Source: Aporrectodea caliginosa
Lineage: Eukaryota > Annelida > Clitellata > Crassiclitellata > Lumbricidae
Length of the DNA: 64,000 nucleotides
Assembly: GCA_020284085.1 (NCBI GenBank)
Contig: JACEVL010005024.1
Span: 248,001-312,000, forward strand
Reading direction: 5' to 3'
Of the stretch, positions 44,398-56,737 are shown piece after piece (positions within the stretch are counted from its first letter, which is position 1; each line of letters opens with the position of its first letter). The notes beneath the pieces were generated by a model that was given only the letters and a program-made list of their open reading frames with translations, had not been told where the DNA came from and ran no database searches. A program made the position numbers and the translations under genes.

Positions 44398-44947
44398 TAC
44401 TTTGCATTGGCCAGGGCAAAGTCTCCAGTTAGAAAAGCAAAGAAGTGCAACCCAAAAAGACTGAATTTTGATGAATCAGATGTTGAGGGTGAAGAATATG
44501 CTCTTAGTTTGGCAAAAAGAAGAAAAGCAAAAATAGTTGTCAGCTTAAGAAGAGTACCAGCACCAGGATTTCAGGTTTGGGGGGGGGCTAAAGCTCCAAA
44601 ACCTTCCCTTTTGTCCCCTCTTCCTTATGATTTGCAGTGATTTCCCACTGTTTTGGGAGGCTGAGCTGCAGTTAGGGGGCTTAATCCCCCTTAGCCCCCC
44701 CCTGGCGCCGCCCCTGCTTAAGAACAGGACACTGAATCATGTAGAAGACTTCAACTGCATTCCTCCATTGGAAAGCGATGACAGTGATTATGATATCGAA
44801 GAAATTCATAGCCCACAGATGGATGTTGTCCTCGAGATGAACTTTGACGTTGCTGAACTGAGCATTGGAGACTTTGTTGTGGTCAAATATGAAATGAAGA
44901 AAAGACTGTTCAATATGTTGACCAGATCTTTGAAGAAAAATATTTAA
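44398..44947 (+). pseudogene. Decayed ORF or exon interrupted by a MITE
   Basis: The first part reads ARAKSPVRKAKKCNPKRLNF and DESDVEGEEYALSLAKRR; the second, after the MITE at 44,552-44,716, reads NHVEDFNCIPPLESDDSDYD and LSIGDFVVVKYEMKKRLF to a stop. The acidic/basic mix and the GDFVVVKYE motif resemble proteins encoded by, or domesticated from, DNA transposons, but I do not recognise the family. Removing the insertion and one copy of the 8-bp duplication does not restore the frame, so the ORF was broken apart from that event. Confidence 0.45.
44552..44716. mobile_element. hAT-type MITE, 8-bp TSD CTTAAGAA
   Basis: 165 bp between perfect repeats cttaagaa at 44,544-44,551 and 44,717-44,724. 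The right end is cctggcgccgcccctg; the left end (gagtaccagcaccaggattt) is a diverged version of it. Ggggggggcta and tagccccccc runs face each other. Confidence 0.82.
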
Positions 44948-45100
44948 AAATTTTAAAAATTAAATTACCTGATTAACCCTCAGGCTACTGAGGTTTTTTT
45001 GTAACATCCCCTATTGACCAACAAGCTGAACTGGCACATGCATGGAAACCAGTAACCATATAGATAGATACACGAATGCTTGGAACCTTTCATGTGGAGA
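44948..45100. other. Short spacer
   Basis: No feature recognised. Confidence 0.4.
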
Positions 45101-45245
45101 CAGGGTGAGAATTGTCGGGGGGTTGGGGTTCAACCCCCCCCCCAGTCCTTAGGCTCCCATAGTAAAGTCTACATTTCACACCCAAACTGCACATAAATCA
45201 ACGTGTAACCCCCCACCCAGTTATTTTTTTACAATTCCCATACTG
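45101..45245. mobile_element. hAT-type MITE, copy B of the 145-bp family, TSD TGTGGAGA
   Basis: It starts CAGGGTGAGAATTGTC and ends ACAATTCCCATACTG, flanked by perfect 8-bp repeats tgtggaga (45,093-45,100 and 45,246-45,253). It is the inverted counterpart of 29,941-30,086. Confidence 0.9.
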
Positions 45246-45253
45246 TGTGGAGA

Positions 45254-46128
45254 TAACTTGATAAGTACATGTTGAAAGAAAAAACTGGAGCGAGTCACAT
45301 TGGCCCACAGAATGCAGTCTGAAGCTCAACCACAAATCCTATGAAATGTTGATTTGTCGACGTAGGAGGGGCGTGACCAACCTCTGCCCTACTGTCACAC
45401 CAGGACTTGAAAGGGCTACTATTATGGTGATCCTGGGTGTCATAGTCTCGGCTTAGGTTTTGGGGGCATGTCCAGCGCATATACTAGGCGCGCCAATCCC
45501 TCTATGCAGTGTGCACTTTTGTTGCTCATGGCTTGCGTGGTCCTCACGTACACGATGGCTGGGGGTCATGTACTGGACGGGCCCATAACCGCACAATACA
45601 GATGTCATGATGAGGAAAGCTTTCATCATTAGGATAATGTATCGGATTTCGGATAAAATATGTGTTATTTTAGAATATTTGTCTTGATCGGCTCAATGGA
45701 TTATGTGTATTTAGACCATGTCTGTACACCAAAATGCGGTAAGCAATTGGCCAATTAAAGAATATTCTTATATTATATTTAATTAGTTTTGCGTAAGAAA
45801 ATCTTGTTTAACTTCCAATTTTTAAGGTCCATAGCGAAGGCTCTGTTGTTGCTCTGGTACTATCGCGCAGTAAGCGAGGCAATGAATTACAGCGCTATAA
45901 GAAAACTGGAAGGTCTAGAGCACATTATGATCGGCCTGGGCCATTGCTTGGCCCTGGGCCATGATGCCTACTGGGCCAATCGACCTATTCATACATTAAT
46001 GTTATGTTTCTAGAAATTCGTTTACTTTTTGCGCATTTGTAATTTTTGCGCAGATAGAGAATTCGTTTGTTTGATTAACGCAGTTGTTTATTTATTTGAG
46101 AAGAGGTAAAAGAATCTACAGACTAACC
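45254..46128. other. Intergenic DNA and 5' region of the UBE2A/B gene
   Basis: No CpG-rich block is obvious. The promoter is expected within these bases, but I cannot point to core elements. The small open frames have no recognisable content. Confidence 0.35.
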
Positions 46129-46172
46129 ATGTCTACACCGGCAAGGAGACGTTTAATGAGAGACTTTAAACG
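46129..46172 (+). CDS. UBE2B: UBE2A/B exon 1
   Basis: ATG at 46,129 followed by [14 protein letters not shown], the invariant RAD6 N-terminus; phase 2 before gtaggt. Confidence 0.95.
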
Positions 46173-49100
46173 GTAGGTGACATAGATTCTGTCTGCAGAG
46201 ACTACTCGGAAATATCCAAGTTTTTTAAATTTAATTGATCATATACAGTTCAGTATCAACAGTTGTCGGAGCGTGCGTGTTTCCTTTTTAACGACTAGCT
46301 GTGTGGTAACAAAGACCATTTTTGTAGGTATATACATCTTTTCTGTTGCACATTGATCATAGAAATCACGTTTACAGGGCCCCTAGAGCCTGATGTAGCA
46401 AATTCACAAAACCTCATTCCAGAATTTTGACAATCTCCAAAATCTATTTTCAAAATGAAAACATCATTATTTAGACAAATCCAACTTCTGGATTTAAAAA
46501 ATATATACTAAGGGTATTAGCCGGCAAGCTTATAGAATCGGGGGCTGAAGGACATAGTGCGTAAGTTTACCAGCGTCGTGAGTGTCGGTTAGGGTCAGGT
46601 TAGGCGTCGTCAGGGTCGGTTATTGTCAGGGTTAGGGTGGTTACTGTCGTCATTAGAAAACCTGGTACCGTCTGGAGTCCGCTCAGCATGCCCAAAGAGA
46701 CTATAATTCTTCAGCCCATGATACTATAAGTTTGCCTATTAGCCGACTAATCCATACGAGTTTTGTTGATTTATGTCTTCTGTAATTTGTGTTCTTGTGA
46801 ATTGTTTAATTGTCATAACATGTACAGCGCAGTGCTTTTGTAAGGCGCTTAAAGAATAAATATTAGGCTATTATTATAATTTAGGCATTCGAACGCTGGG
46901 TAGAAACAATGTTTTCGGGAATTCGGTCAATTTAGCACTTTTGCCACTTTCAGGAAATCAGGTTTTGGGAATTTTGGTAGTCTCTTGCAGTCAATTGATG
47001 ATGCTAAAACGCTGGAAACTAAAACTCAGTCATTTCGTTTGATAGTCACTTTCGGGTGGCGACCGTGACCATGATAAACATATATGGCTGTCCCAGACTC
47101 AGATAGAATAGAGTGCTACAACCTCTCAGTCTACTACTTAGAACTGCTCAAGTGTATATGTGCCATATATCTAAACAACTAACTGAAACTATTTGGAATG
47201 TTCCACACTTGCCCTTGGAATAGGCACTGCAATATGATGCCTGGAAAATATAAAAAATTTATTGAATTAATGGTAGCACTGAAAATCAGGGAGCCACATA
47301 GGAACCTGTGAACTTAAGCTTAAGCTGGTAACAAATTTCCTTAGTGACAGAGGCAGTGTAGCACAAACAGCTTGCATAAGGTTGTTACATAGAGCCCACT
47401 CATCAGACTCGGAACTCTCAACTAGTTGGATCATGGGGCGAATCCATAGGTTTCTGCATCACACTACCATACATGAGTAACCAGATGCACACATGCATAC
47501 TAAACTTACCATCTGTATTATGTAAGTTAAGCAGGAAGAAGTTGTCAAGGGTAGGAGAATCTACTATGGTTAGTTGTTGGTGCAACTTAATAAGTGGTAT
47601 AAAGAGCAAAGAAGCAAATGAGAGTGGCCTTGGTTGAAAGACCAAAGTACATGCAGTGCGCAGGTTTATGTATTTGAACAGTAATGTATGTGTTGATTGG
47701 TAAGCACCTAGGTGATTATTTATAAAGGTGTAAGGTGCCTGATTGCTCAAGTTTTTACGAATTCTAACCTATCTTTCTGTTGTGTAGCTCTTTGTTTAGT
47801 TTCAGACAGTCTGTTTTTGTCCTCAGTATGCTTGACCTAGAAAAATTAGTGTTATTTAAGTCATCTGTTGTCAAGTTTGTGGATATCCTGTAACTGTAAT
47901 TATGAAATGTTGAATAAATGTAATATTGCATATTTTATATTTAAAATCTGTGATGAAGACTTCAAGAAGACCCTCCTGCTGGTGTTAGTGGCGCCCCCAC
48001 CGACAACAACATCATGCTGTGGCATGCCGTGATATTTGGGTAAGTCTAAATTTTATCAGACCCATGTTTCTTAGGAATAGCACACAACTGTTGGCATGTG
48101 GTTTGCTGGACTGCTATGGTATTCTGAGGGTTTTTATAGTAAATTACTATGGTGAGCAGTTAAGCTTGTTGGTCAGTGTACATCTTGTACGATAACGATA
48201 TGGGTGTCTAGGTTCACCTGCATAGTTTGGTTCAGATATCATTGAACATTTGTCACTGTGGTAACATATTCAGCTGCTTTTACCAGGTGATATTTAATGT
48301 TTTCTCTTAATTTTTTAATGATAATAATACATGTGCTCGTAGATTTCTGCATTATTGTGGTAATGGATGCTTTGATACAGTGGTTTTTCGCAACTAAGAT
48401 CATAACCTTGGACATAAAACATTAATGCAATAATAGGATCTTTGATTATTCTCATGTATGTAAAGCTCATTCTTTTCAGATTAAATTAGAAAAACACTGT
48501 TTAGCTGCAATTTAGTGACAGCAGAATGAACTTTCAAGATGATTGACATCCGTGTTGATTTGTTTTAATTTAAGCTCTGTAGCTATGTCAAAATGCCCAT
48601 ATATGATATAAATGTTCAACATAAATTTGCCGGGCATGCCGCATGTTTGTATTTACCAATCAAAGCATTGTATGGCCACAATTTGGGCATTGTGTGATGA
48701 TGTCACAGTGTAGAACAAACATGTGGTTTCTTGTCCACAGAAATTTCCAAGTCAAGACGTAAACATGTGCGTTTATGTTAACCAGTGAAAGCAGTATTTA
48801 ACCACTTAAAGAACTTTGCAACACATCCTGAAACTCACAATTACTGGTTTACACTGAAACAACTGTCACTTTTTCTGTATGCAAAATTTTTCTGGTTGAG
48901 GATATATAACATTTATTTTCTTACGGGGCCAAATGGACTAAAATCCTGAAAACTATCTGGCCAGGGCCAGAACAAGGGCTAAAGTTCTGGTATCGGCCAT
49001 GTAAAGGGTTATGATGATAAGGTAAAGTAACATTGTCAAGGTTGTTTATTTACTAACCATTAAATAGATGATGTTATGATGTTGTAGGCCGCATGAAACA

Positions 49101-52100
49101 CCATTTGAAGATGGAACATTTAAACTGACAATAGCATTTACAGAAGAGTATCCGAATAAACCACCAACAGTCCGATTTGTTTCAAAGATGTTCCATCCTA
49201 ATGGTGTGTTGTTGACCTCTATTCACCCATTGGTTACTAAAGAGCTGGTGTATACTCTGATTCAAATTGAAATATTTGTGTAGTATGAAGTCTGTTACAT
49301 TACTCTATTCAATACGACATGTTGGCTGTTTGAGTGTTCACCTGATAATCTATGCATTGGTATCTGGCCTTGTCTAAGATGGTCTTTGTGACCAGGTCCC
49401 TTAATAGCATTATAAGTTGATGATTCATTGTGATGAAAATTTAGAAATACTGATAAGAATTATATAATGTAACAGTTTCAGGAATACAGTACAATGAGGC
49501 ATGAATCCAACTAAATTCCATGGAACATTTAAGGAGAAGTGCCAGTTGCTGTTTGAAAAATTTTTGGAAAAATAATTTGATCATTACAAAGAGTGCGGTG
49601 TATGCAATGTTCAGTCTGATGTAATGACAGACTTGTATCTTGTCTCTGTTACAAGAACCAAGGTACTGGTCAATGGTTGTGATGAAGCAAAAAGTTATAA
49701 AGCAGTAGGCCCTATTTATTAAAATAACAGTTTGCTTGAAGTGAAATTATATAGAAATTATATATTTTCTAGAACAATAGGATATTATGATAATTCTGAC
49801 AGTTAATAAAAAAGATCTATACAAATTTTTTGTGACCAATTGAATGACTTCTGAGGGTTTAGTTTTATATTACTTCTAGTTTCAATCAAAACCACTGGTA
49901 TCAAATGGCAAGTTGAATCAGTTTCCAGTTGTTATTGTATGAGTCAATGAGGACAAGATGTTCTTGAGCCAAGGTATGGCTCCTGTGAATTCAGATTTAG
50001 CTGTCTAAGCAGCTGAGGACACTGACCTGGCAGTTCATGGATGGACATAAAGATTGATGTAATGAAGGACCTCTTTGAGCATCATTTGCTGTGGGAGGCA
50101 TAAGGGCAACCAAGCTAGTGTTCATTGATTTAGTATCCTGGGCAGATAGTAGCAGACCTCGATGAGCAACAACCTAGATGGGAATGCATTTATAAAAGTC
50201 GAGATATATACATACAATGGGTTTATTGTGACATAATTTGTTAAAGGGAGAAAGTAATCAATGACTGGATGTGTTGCAGTCTATGCAGATGGCAGCATTT
50301 GTCTGGACATTCTTCAGAACAGATGGAGTCCAACATACGATGTGTCAGCAATTCTGACGTCCATCCAGGTAACTGGCAGAAGAGAAATATAGGAGCACAA
50401 TCAGTACTTCACAAGCACTACTATAAATAAAAATAAAACTCGTGACTCATTCAATAAAGATATAACTCGTAAATTAAAGTATTCAAACAGTTTCATATGC
50501 TTTTTACTGAATAACATGTGGCTGTTTAGTACTTGAGAATTTGGTGCTGATAAATTAGAGGTAGATTACATAGGTAATTTGATATCATTTGTAATTATTG
50601 TGATGCAGGGAATTGCACATTAGATCCACTAAGGTGCTTAGCTGCACAAAATTGTTGTAGCAAACCAAAACGTATTGCTATACTTAACTTGAAATTGTTG
50701 TAGCAATATATTTTTATGTACAATAAGGATGATTCATTTGAAAGCCAATTCAATCTGAGGTTTAATGCCTCGTACTGAACATGTTGAGTGGTGTCTCAGC
50801 ATGATGACAGAAGATTGAAACACTCAGGTGGAATCGCTTTTCGTGTTGCTAACCTTCTACACTTTTATGGTTAACCATTACTGTTTAACTCTGGTATTTC
50901 AATTGGTCTTATCTTCAAATGTTCATCACTTGCTACAGCCGAACTCCTTGTTGTTCGTGCCATCTTTAGAGCCATTGCTTTAGGGGCCGTCCATAAATGA
51001 CGTCACGCACCTAGGGGCGGAGGGGGTCGGAAATTTGTGACGATGTGTGACGTGGGGGGGGGGGGTCAGCCAAGTGTGACGTCACATCACTCTGTGTAAT
51101 TAAATTTAACAATTAACAACAATTTAATCTTAAAATAACAGCTCTAATTTTGAGTATTAAAATTTTCATAATTTTTTGATTATTTTAATGTATACGGGCA
51201 CCATTATTAATAATTTTCTAATTATTTAAATATTTGTCACCATAAGATTTTTAAATACTTATTACAATGACAATAAATGGGCATTGAAACATGTTTTATT
51301 ATCATGTGGAAGTTTCGTTTTAGGGGGGGGTCAGAGCTTTGTGACGTCATTTTTCAGGGGGTGTGACTTTTTGTGACGAAGTGTTGTTCGTGCCATCTTT
51401 AGAGCCATTGCTTTATCTTTTAAAGTGTATTATATTTTTACAAGGCTTAAGCTTCTCACACTGCTTGTTTTTTGCTTTTCAACAACACATTCCACAGTTT
51501 GGCTTACTAGTAATTATACATATTGCTGTATTGGTTAGTTGGTAAGAAACAAAGATAATTTAAATTGTACTCTTAATTATTACTAAATGGTGATGGTTTC
51601 CAAAGTTTGGTCATGTATGTAACTACAATGTGAGACAGGCTGCATTGGTTGCCCATACGCAGATACATTGATGCATAACTGTTTGGCTGGTTGTCAGGAT
51701 GCATAATCCTGAATGTTCATTTGCAAATTAGAGATTTTAAAACCATCCACAGGAAGCTGACAAAACTATGCATAGTCACAAATTAATTTAGTGAATCTGA
51801 TTTGTTAAATGTGAGTTACAATTTGCAAATGTAAAGTAATGTGCTTGTTAATATGGCTGTATAGATATCCATCTGAAGAGTAGTTCTAGGATTGAGGGAT
51901 TTGTTCACTAAGTGCAAGCATGACCTTGACAATTGAACAGATGCCATGTTTATTGCTCTGTTGTGTTTCTGATGGTTTTTGGTTACAGTTATTTTTATCT
52001 GGATAAATTACATATTTTGTTTGCAGTCGCTACTTCATGATCCAAATGTGACTAGCCCGGCAAACAACGAGGCTGCAAAACTTTATACTGAAAATAAACG

Positions 52101-55100
52101 CGAGTATGAAAAGCGTGTGGTTGCAATAGTGCAGGAGAGTTGGTTGGATGATGAAGCCATCGATATCGAAGACGACGAAAAGGACGAAGATTAAACCACA
52201 AGGCAATAGATGGGTGGTCAGTCTCATGCCTGGCTGATAATTGGGGGTTAGGAATAAAATTTCATTCAAAAGAAGTTTATGTGAATCTAAGTTTTCCTTC
52301 CTATTAGAATTCAAGGTCTGACGACTTTCTTAATTTTACAAAACAAGTTCGGTTTTAGTGAAAAGACAATTCTGCTTCTCTTGAAAATTTTCTTATTGTA
52401 TATGAAATTGCTTTATTAGATGAGCATTTGAAATTTAGAAATCCCTAAAATGGTAAAATTTAATACCCAATGGTTTTTAAATTTGTAAGCAATGTTGTAA
52501 ATTTAGTTAAAGCTGGTTTTTTAGAATAATATTTCAGAATCTTTGAAACTTATTGATGGTTTTTGTTAAAAGGTGTTTGCATCATTTTCTTTGCTTGACC
52601 CTAGTTTGAAATGATATTGAAATCTAAAGCATGGATATTGGTCAAATGTAAAAATAAAGCACCTTTTTGTTTGGAAGATTGTGTAATAGTTTTAAATCAT
52701 TAGTATTAATGGCATAAAACAGCATTTTGAACTGACTCCATCTATTGTCCTAGTTGGACCTGCCTTGCATTTAGTGATTCTTTGATGTATATTTTGAGAA
52801 TTTTCCAATGAGTTATGCAAATGCGAATGTACATGTTGTGAAGGTCAAGGTTTTATAACTATTTTGGCAGATTTTATTCAGAGTGTTTGTTGCACTATAT
52901 ATATAGTTATACACACATATATAGAAAATATATATGCACAGTAAAACTTTGTTTTATCAAACTTTTTTTACCAAACATTTTATTTCGAACTCCTGGTCAT
53001 ATCAGATAACAGGATGGCCTGGCCCCAACCACTGCAAACATAAACGTAAGTCCATCTTATGACACTTGCGTATATCGAAGTTCTGCTTGTTTACGAAGGC
53101 AATTTTCACTCCTTGTGGAACTATGGAATAGCAGGCATATTGAAGTTATAGGTCCTAGCTTTAGCTGATTGATGTTTCATTTCTTGACTGGCTCCAGGCA
53201 TGAGACAGAGAATGGTGCATCTGGGTGACTGGGAGGGAGCAGTCGATTAAGGTTATGTGTACTCTGATCTGACTCTCACACAGTAGCCATAGTTTACTCT
53301 TGGAGCCTGTGACAGGTGAGTCTTCCATGGCCTTGCTTTAGTAAGAACGACTTTGCTACTTGTAGGCGTACAGTACATGTACTTGGGCTTCATTATATAT
53401 CCAATGATTATGATTTCCAATGCATGTGTTCATTTGTAAAAGTTGCAAACGTTGTTCATGGGCGTCCGAAGGAATTTTGTAGGGGGTGAAAATTTTTTAA
53501 GGGGACAGAGTTTTGAATTGTTGGCACGGGGGACTAACGAGGGTGTCGAAAGCAACCTATCACATCATCCTCCGTGCTCGCTGCCACAATTAGGGGTCTG
53601 GCGCAGATCCCAACAGCTGCCAGCGCCTTTGGAAGCATTTGACATGATATGGAGGATGTTTTTAGCAAAAGTTCTGGGATCGATTTTCAGCTATTTCTGA
53701 ACGTTTATTTCAAACATAAAACTGTTTAATGTTCAATGTTTTTATATATTTTTAATTTTTAAGGTTATCTTGACTAGTTTGGATAAAACAATAAAACTTT
53801 GGAAACAATCATAGCCATTCATTGTTTAAAACTAAATGATAAATAAATTTTTTTTAAATATGTGCAAAATCAAGGGGTGGCAAATGCCCCCCCCCCTCCG
53901 GACGCCCATGACGTTGTTAATAGTGCAACTTTGTTAAAGAAAAAGAATCTGTAGATGACATAAATGTATTGCTTTGTTTCGTAAATGGTGAATCCAAGAT
54001 TAGCTGTGACTGTTTGTACCTTAAATGAGCTGATCTCTACTAGATGTTTGCCCGTCCTAAGACGGTTGAAAAGAATTTGAAAAATGATACCAAGGGCCCA
54101 TGAAACGAGTACACTACTATGGGGCGGCCATGTTCTTAATTAATACAGTGCTATAGTAGTGCCACCTACCGAAATGAAATGAGTCCAGGCTTTTGTATAA
54201 TGTGTTTGCACATTTGTGATGACTTTGGTTCACATGGAGTTTGATCGAGCTTGGTGTGAACATCTCTCTTATTTTGAACTTCAGATATATTGCACTGTTG
54301 ACTATGGTCCTTGAACATCAGTATAACAAAGTTTTGCTGTATATATATATATGAAAAATTTACAGGTGTAATATATAAACACATTTATGTGTGTATATAT
54401 TAAATATGTGTATATACTATTCATACCGGTATGTAATCCCGTTGACTAATTTTAATTGCTGTTGCACAGCTAGCTGTACCTGTTTTGAAGCACTCGACAC
54501 GTGCTGCAAATTTGCAGTTTAGAAATGTTTGTTTAAAATGGAGTTGTGGAAGGAGAGGATAAAGTTGGAGTAAAAGAAATGGAGTCTGGAGAATTAGTAG
54601 ACAGACCCAGTACGAAGAAACACAATAGGGGAGTTTGGTGTAGAGACTGCAATTGTGTTGGGTTCAATTCCCAGTGAAGCTGGTGCATGTGTGGTTTAGC
54701 AGTATAGGGAAGTGCATGCAATAAATGCCCTGATTTGAGTAATGAATGAGTTTCAGTTCCTTTGGTTGTTCTGCTTGTTGTTGTTGCCCTTGATTATGGA
54801 CAAGGCTAAGCACAGAATAGGAACAGGTGCTTAGAGTGTAGACAGAAGTTTACAGGAGTCTCATGAATGAGCAGAATTAATAAGACTGTAGATTAGGAGT
54901 TGGTTTAAAAGGATTTGGCAGGTGACCAGATATGCAAACTATGGAATATGATGCATGATATTGTTTTAAATAGTTCCTGTTATTTGGGCAAGATGCTCTG
55001 AATTACTGTCAAAGAAAACTTAATTGGCCACAAAAGTTCTAATTTTGTAGTTTTTTCCTAAATATTTTTAAAATTCTGTTTTGACCTGCAGTTACTACAG

Positions 55101-55481
55101 ACTGCAAATTCTAATGTTATGTGAGATTAATCTATGGCAATATTACTGGTAACTGACTTTTCTAGTTAGTTCAATTTCTGGTTAATCAAAATTAATTTAA
55201 TTATAAAATATTCTATATGAAAAGAAATTTATTTACCACAGTTTGGCCTCATTTGTCAAAACAGTGGATCTTGCACAAACCTAAATTATGTACTGCAAAC
55301 CTGACCTTGCATGTCGTTCTAATTTGTTTTATTTTTGCTTGGTGTGTTTCAGTCCCTGTTAGACGAACCCAACCCTAACAGCCCTGCCAATAACACTGCT
55401 GCTCAGCTGTACCAAGAAAATCGCCGAGAATATGAGAAGCGCGTCTCTTCTATAGTTGAAGAAAGCTGGATACATTTCTAA
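46129..55481 (+). CDS. UBE2B: UBE2A/UBE2B (RAD6) ubiquitin-conjugating enzyme with two alternative last exons
   Basis: Four shared exons (46,129-46,172; 47,959-48,039; 49,088-49,203; 50,280-50,368) encode residues 1-110 of a RAD6-type E2: [28 protein letters not shown], the HPN motif (MFHPN) and the active-site Cys88 in [11 protein letters not shown]. All phases agree. Two different terminal exons follow in phase 0: 52,027-52,194 gives a 165-residue protein with an acidic end, and 55,353-55,481 gives 152 residues, the length of human UBE2A/UBE2B. The enzyme works with RNF20/40 on histone H2B, RAD18 on PCNA and UBR ligases on N-degrons. Invertebrates usually have a single RAD6 gene, so the choice between A and B in the symbol has no weight. 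Confidence 0.96.
47959..48039 (+). CDS. UBE2B: UBE2A/B exon 2
   Basis: [18 protein letters not shown] and MLWHAVIFG; acceptor tctgtgatgaag is purine-rich but the frame fits; donor gtaagt. Confidence 0.93.
49088..49203 (+). CDS. UBE2B: UBE2A/B exon 3
   Basis: [31 protein letters not shown] and VSKMFHPN; acceptor gatgttgtag, donor gtgtgt. Confidence 0.95.
50280..50368 (+). CDS. UBE2B: UBE2A/B exon 4 (active-site Cys)
   Basis: [18 protein letters not shown] and [12 protein letters not shown]; contains the catalytic Cys88; ends phase 0 at gtaact. Confidence 0.96.
50983..51381. mobile_element. GGGGCCGTCCATAAAT-type MITE with one missing end and a 34-bp flanking duplication
   Basis: The left end is ggggccgtccataaatgacg. 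Repeated tgtgacgtgggggg and gacgtca words fill both ends, but the right terminal repeat is missing and the sequence stops at gtgacttttgtgacgaag-like DNA. Perfect 34-bp direct repeats flank it (50,949-50,982 and 51,382-51,415), much longer than a normal target duplication. It lies in intron 4 of the UBE2A/B gene. Confidence 0.85.
51416..52026. other. Rest of UBE2A/B intron 4
   Basis: At about 51,630 GCTGCATTGGTTGCCCATAC could be a relic of the LHWLPI block of a LINE. Otherwise unassigned. Confidence 0.4.
52027..52194 (+). CDS. UBE2B: UBE2A/B alternative last exon 5a, acidic C-terminus
   Basis: Acceptor ttttgtttgcag; [39 protein letters not shown], then [16 protein letters not shown] and TAA. 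The Ser120-Pro site is kept. The tail carries 11 acidic residues in its last 16, recalling the polyacidic tail of yeast Rad6. AATAAA at 52,253 and 52,653 allow independent polyadenylation. No donor follows, so it cannot be joined to exon 5b. Confidence 0.9.
   Translation, partial: SLLHDPNVTSPANNEAAKLYTENKREYEKRVVAIVQESWLDDEAIDIEDDEKDED
52195..52680 (+). other. 3' UTR of the exon 5a transcript
   Basis: Two AATAAA signals (52,253-52,258 and 52,653-52,658) in T-rich DNA. No repeats are seen, unlike the following intron. Confidence 0.6.
52938..53110. mobile_element. Pogo/Tigger-like element fragment, copy 2
   Basis: Starts cagtaaaactttgtttta, then cctggtcatatcagataac, ggcctggccccaaccactgc and gtatatcgaag. 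It is collinear with 26,237-26,400. Confidence 0.55.
53111..53456. other. Unassigned intron-like DNA
   Basis: Includes a stretch (53,160-53,260) also loosely shared with 26,460-26,600, so the dispersed repeat continues past the recognised element end. Confidence 0.4.
53457..53910. mobile_element. hAT-type MITE, 8-bp TSD ACGTTGTT
   Basis: The ends catgggcgtccgaagg and cctccggacgcccatg are inverted. Flanking repeats acgttgtt at 53,449-53,456 and 53,911-53,918 are perfect. The interior (ggggtctggcgcagatccc, cagctatttctgaacg) matches the old copy near 26,940-27,070. Confidence 0.88.
53919..55352. other. Intron or intergenic DNA between the two last exons
   Basis: Contains atat runs (54,340-54,420). 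No ORF or element is convincing. Confidence 0.4.
55353..55481 (+). CDS. UBE2B: UBE2A/B last exon 5b, canonical C-terminus
   Basis: Acceptor gcttggtgtgtttcag; [39 protein letters not shown] and IHF, stop at 55,479-55,481. It matches the human UBE2A/UBE2B C-terminus in length and nearly in sequence. Confidence 0.95.
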   Translation, partial: SLLDEPNPNSPANNTAAQLYQENRREYEKRVSSIVEESWIHF

Positions 55482-56719
55482 GAACTGCTGCATTTTGTTC
55501 TGCTCATTTGAGAACCATTCGTACGAACTTTTTCCACAAAATAGTTTTGTTCTGAACTATGTTGAGCATTGACTGCTTTTGTATTGGTTACATCTTGTAG
55601 CTGGTTTGAATTGATCTGTTAGGAAATTCTTTGTGAATTGAAGAGCTGTTTTAATTTGTGTCTACCCATAAAGAGTTCTCTATACTGCTGAGTTAGACCA
55701 AGTTCTTATTCTTCTCTAGGGTTGCAGCTAAGTAAGTAAGTAAGTAATTTATTTGCCACATTCGTTAAAGTAAATGAGCAAATTCGTTAAAGTAAATGAG
55801 CAAATTCACAAATTTGGTGTTGGGCCCAGCTCTTCAGTATGTTGGTGACATGCAGGCATATGTCCATGGCATGGTTGAGCGTTCTAGAAGAGGCTATCTA
55901 CTTGGTGGAGAAAATTCAGACAAGAAAATTTAAACATTGGAGACGCTTGGCACTTCGATGTCGTCCAGCTGTCTGTCTCTCTGAACTCTGGGAGAACCCA
56001 ATTCATCATCATGGGTAGCCATAATGCTCAGGAGCATGCTCAGTGCTCACACAACGTTTTGAAAACATTGATACAATAAGAAATATTATTTGCGCCCTAA
56101 ATTTTAATAGTGATTATATAAAAGACGAGTGTTTTTGTGAAACAGAGCTAAAGATTGTGTCCACAAGAAATCTCAAACTCGATACATAATGGTGTGATGT
56201 TATAACGGCCTATCGAGTTTCAAATGAGTTGAACTTACCCGGTCTGTATGTGTTGTCTCTCTCTCTCTCTGTTTTTCTCTCTACCATCTTTGAAAGCTCA
56301 CGCACACTAGCTTCATATCGCCTAACCATCTCCCTCCTCTGAATGCTCTCTATTCCATTCCTCTCGAGAGGCGCCATCTCTGTTTTGCAAGGTGATGTCA
56401 AAATTTCACTGCTCAGTTGTCTGGACTAATGAAAATGAAACATTTAAGTCAGTAAGTATATTCTTTATAAATCAATTGCTAATCGCACTTTGGTGTACAG
56501 ACATCTTATAAACACAGTTAAAAAGTATATAGCATCTGACAATAAACGTTTTTCACATCAAGTAACGATAACCATATCAACGTCTGTTAATTTAAAGTTT
56601 CAGGACCAAAGGGTCAGGTTCGAACGAGTATTATGTATTGATGTACTAGGCAGTCGCCTTTATACTGAATGGTAGTTGTTTTAAAAAGACGAAGTAACAA
56701 ATTAGGAAAACGAAAGTGA
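55482..56719. other. UBE2A/B 3' UTR and intergenic DNA
   Basis: A (TAAG)n run at 55,731-55,747 and agtaagtatattctttat at 56,448-56,470 look like minus-strand retroelement tails; the same motif occurs at 25,686. A (TC)n run is at 56,253-56,282. No gene. Confidence 0.45.
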
Positions 56720-56737
56720 AATGTTGAGGCAATAGCG

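Noticed and set aside
46560..46640. Telomere-like ggttaggg words
   Set aside because: Degenerate and few (ggttagggtcaggttaggcg); not a regular TTAGGG array.
52030..52314. 94-codon minus-strand ORF over UBE2 exon 5a
   Set aside because: Antisense shadow of the exon and its UTR.
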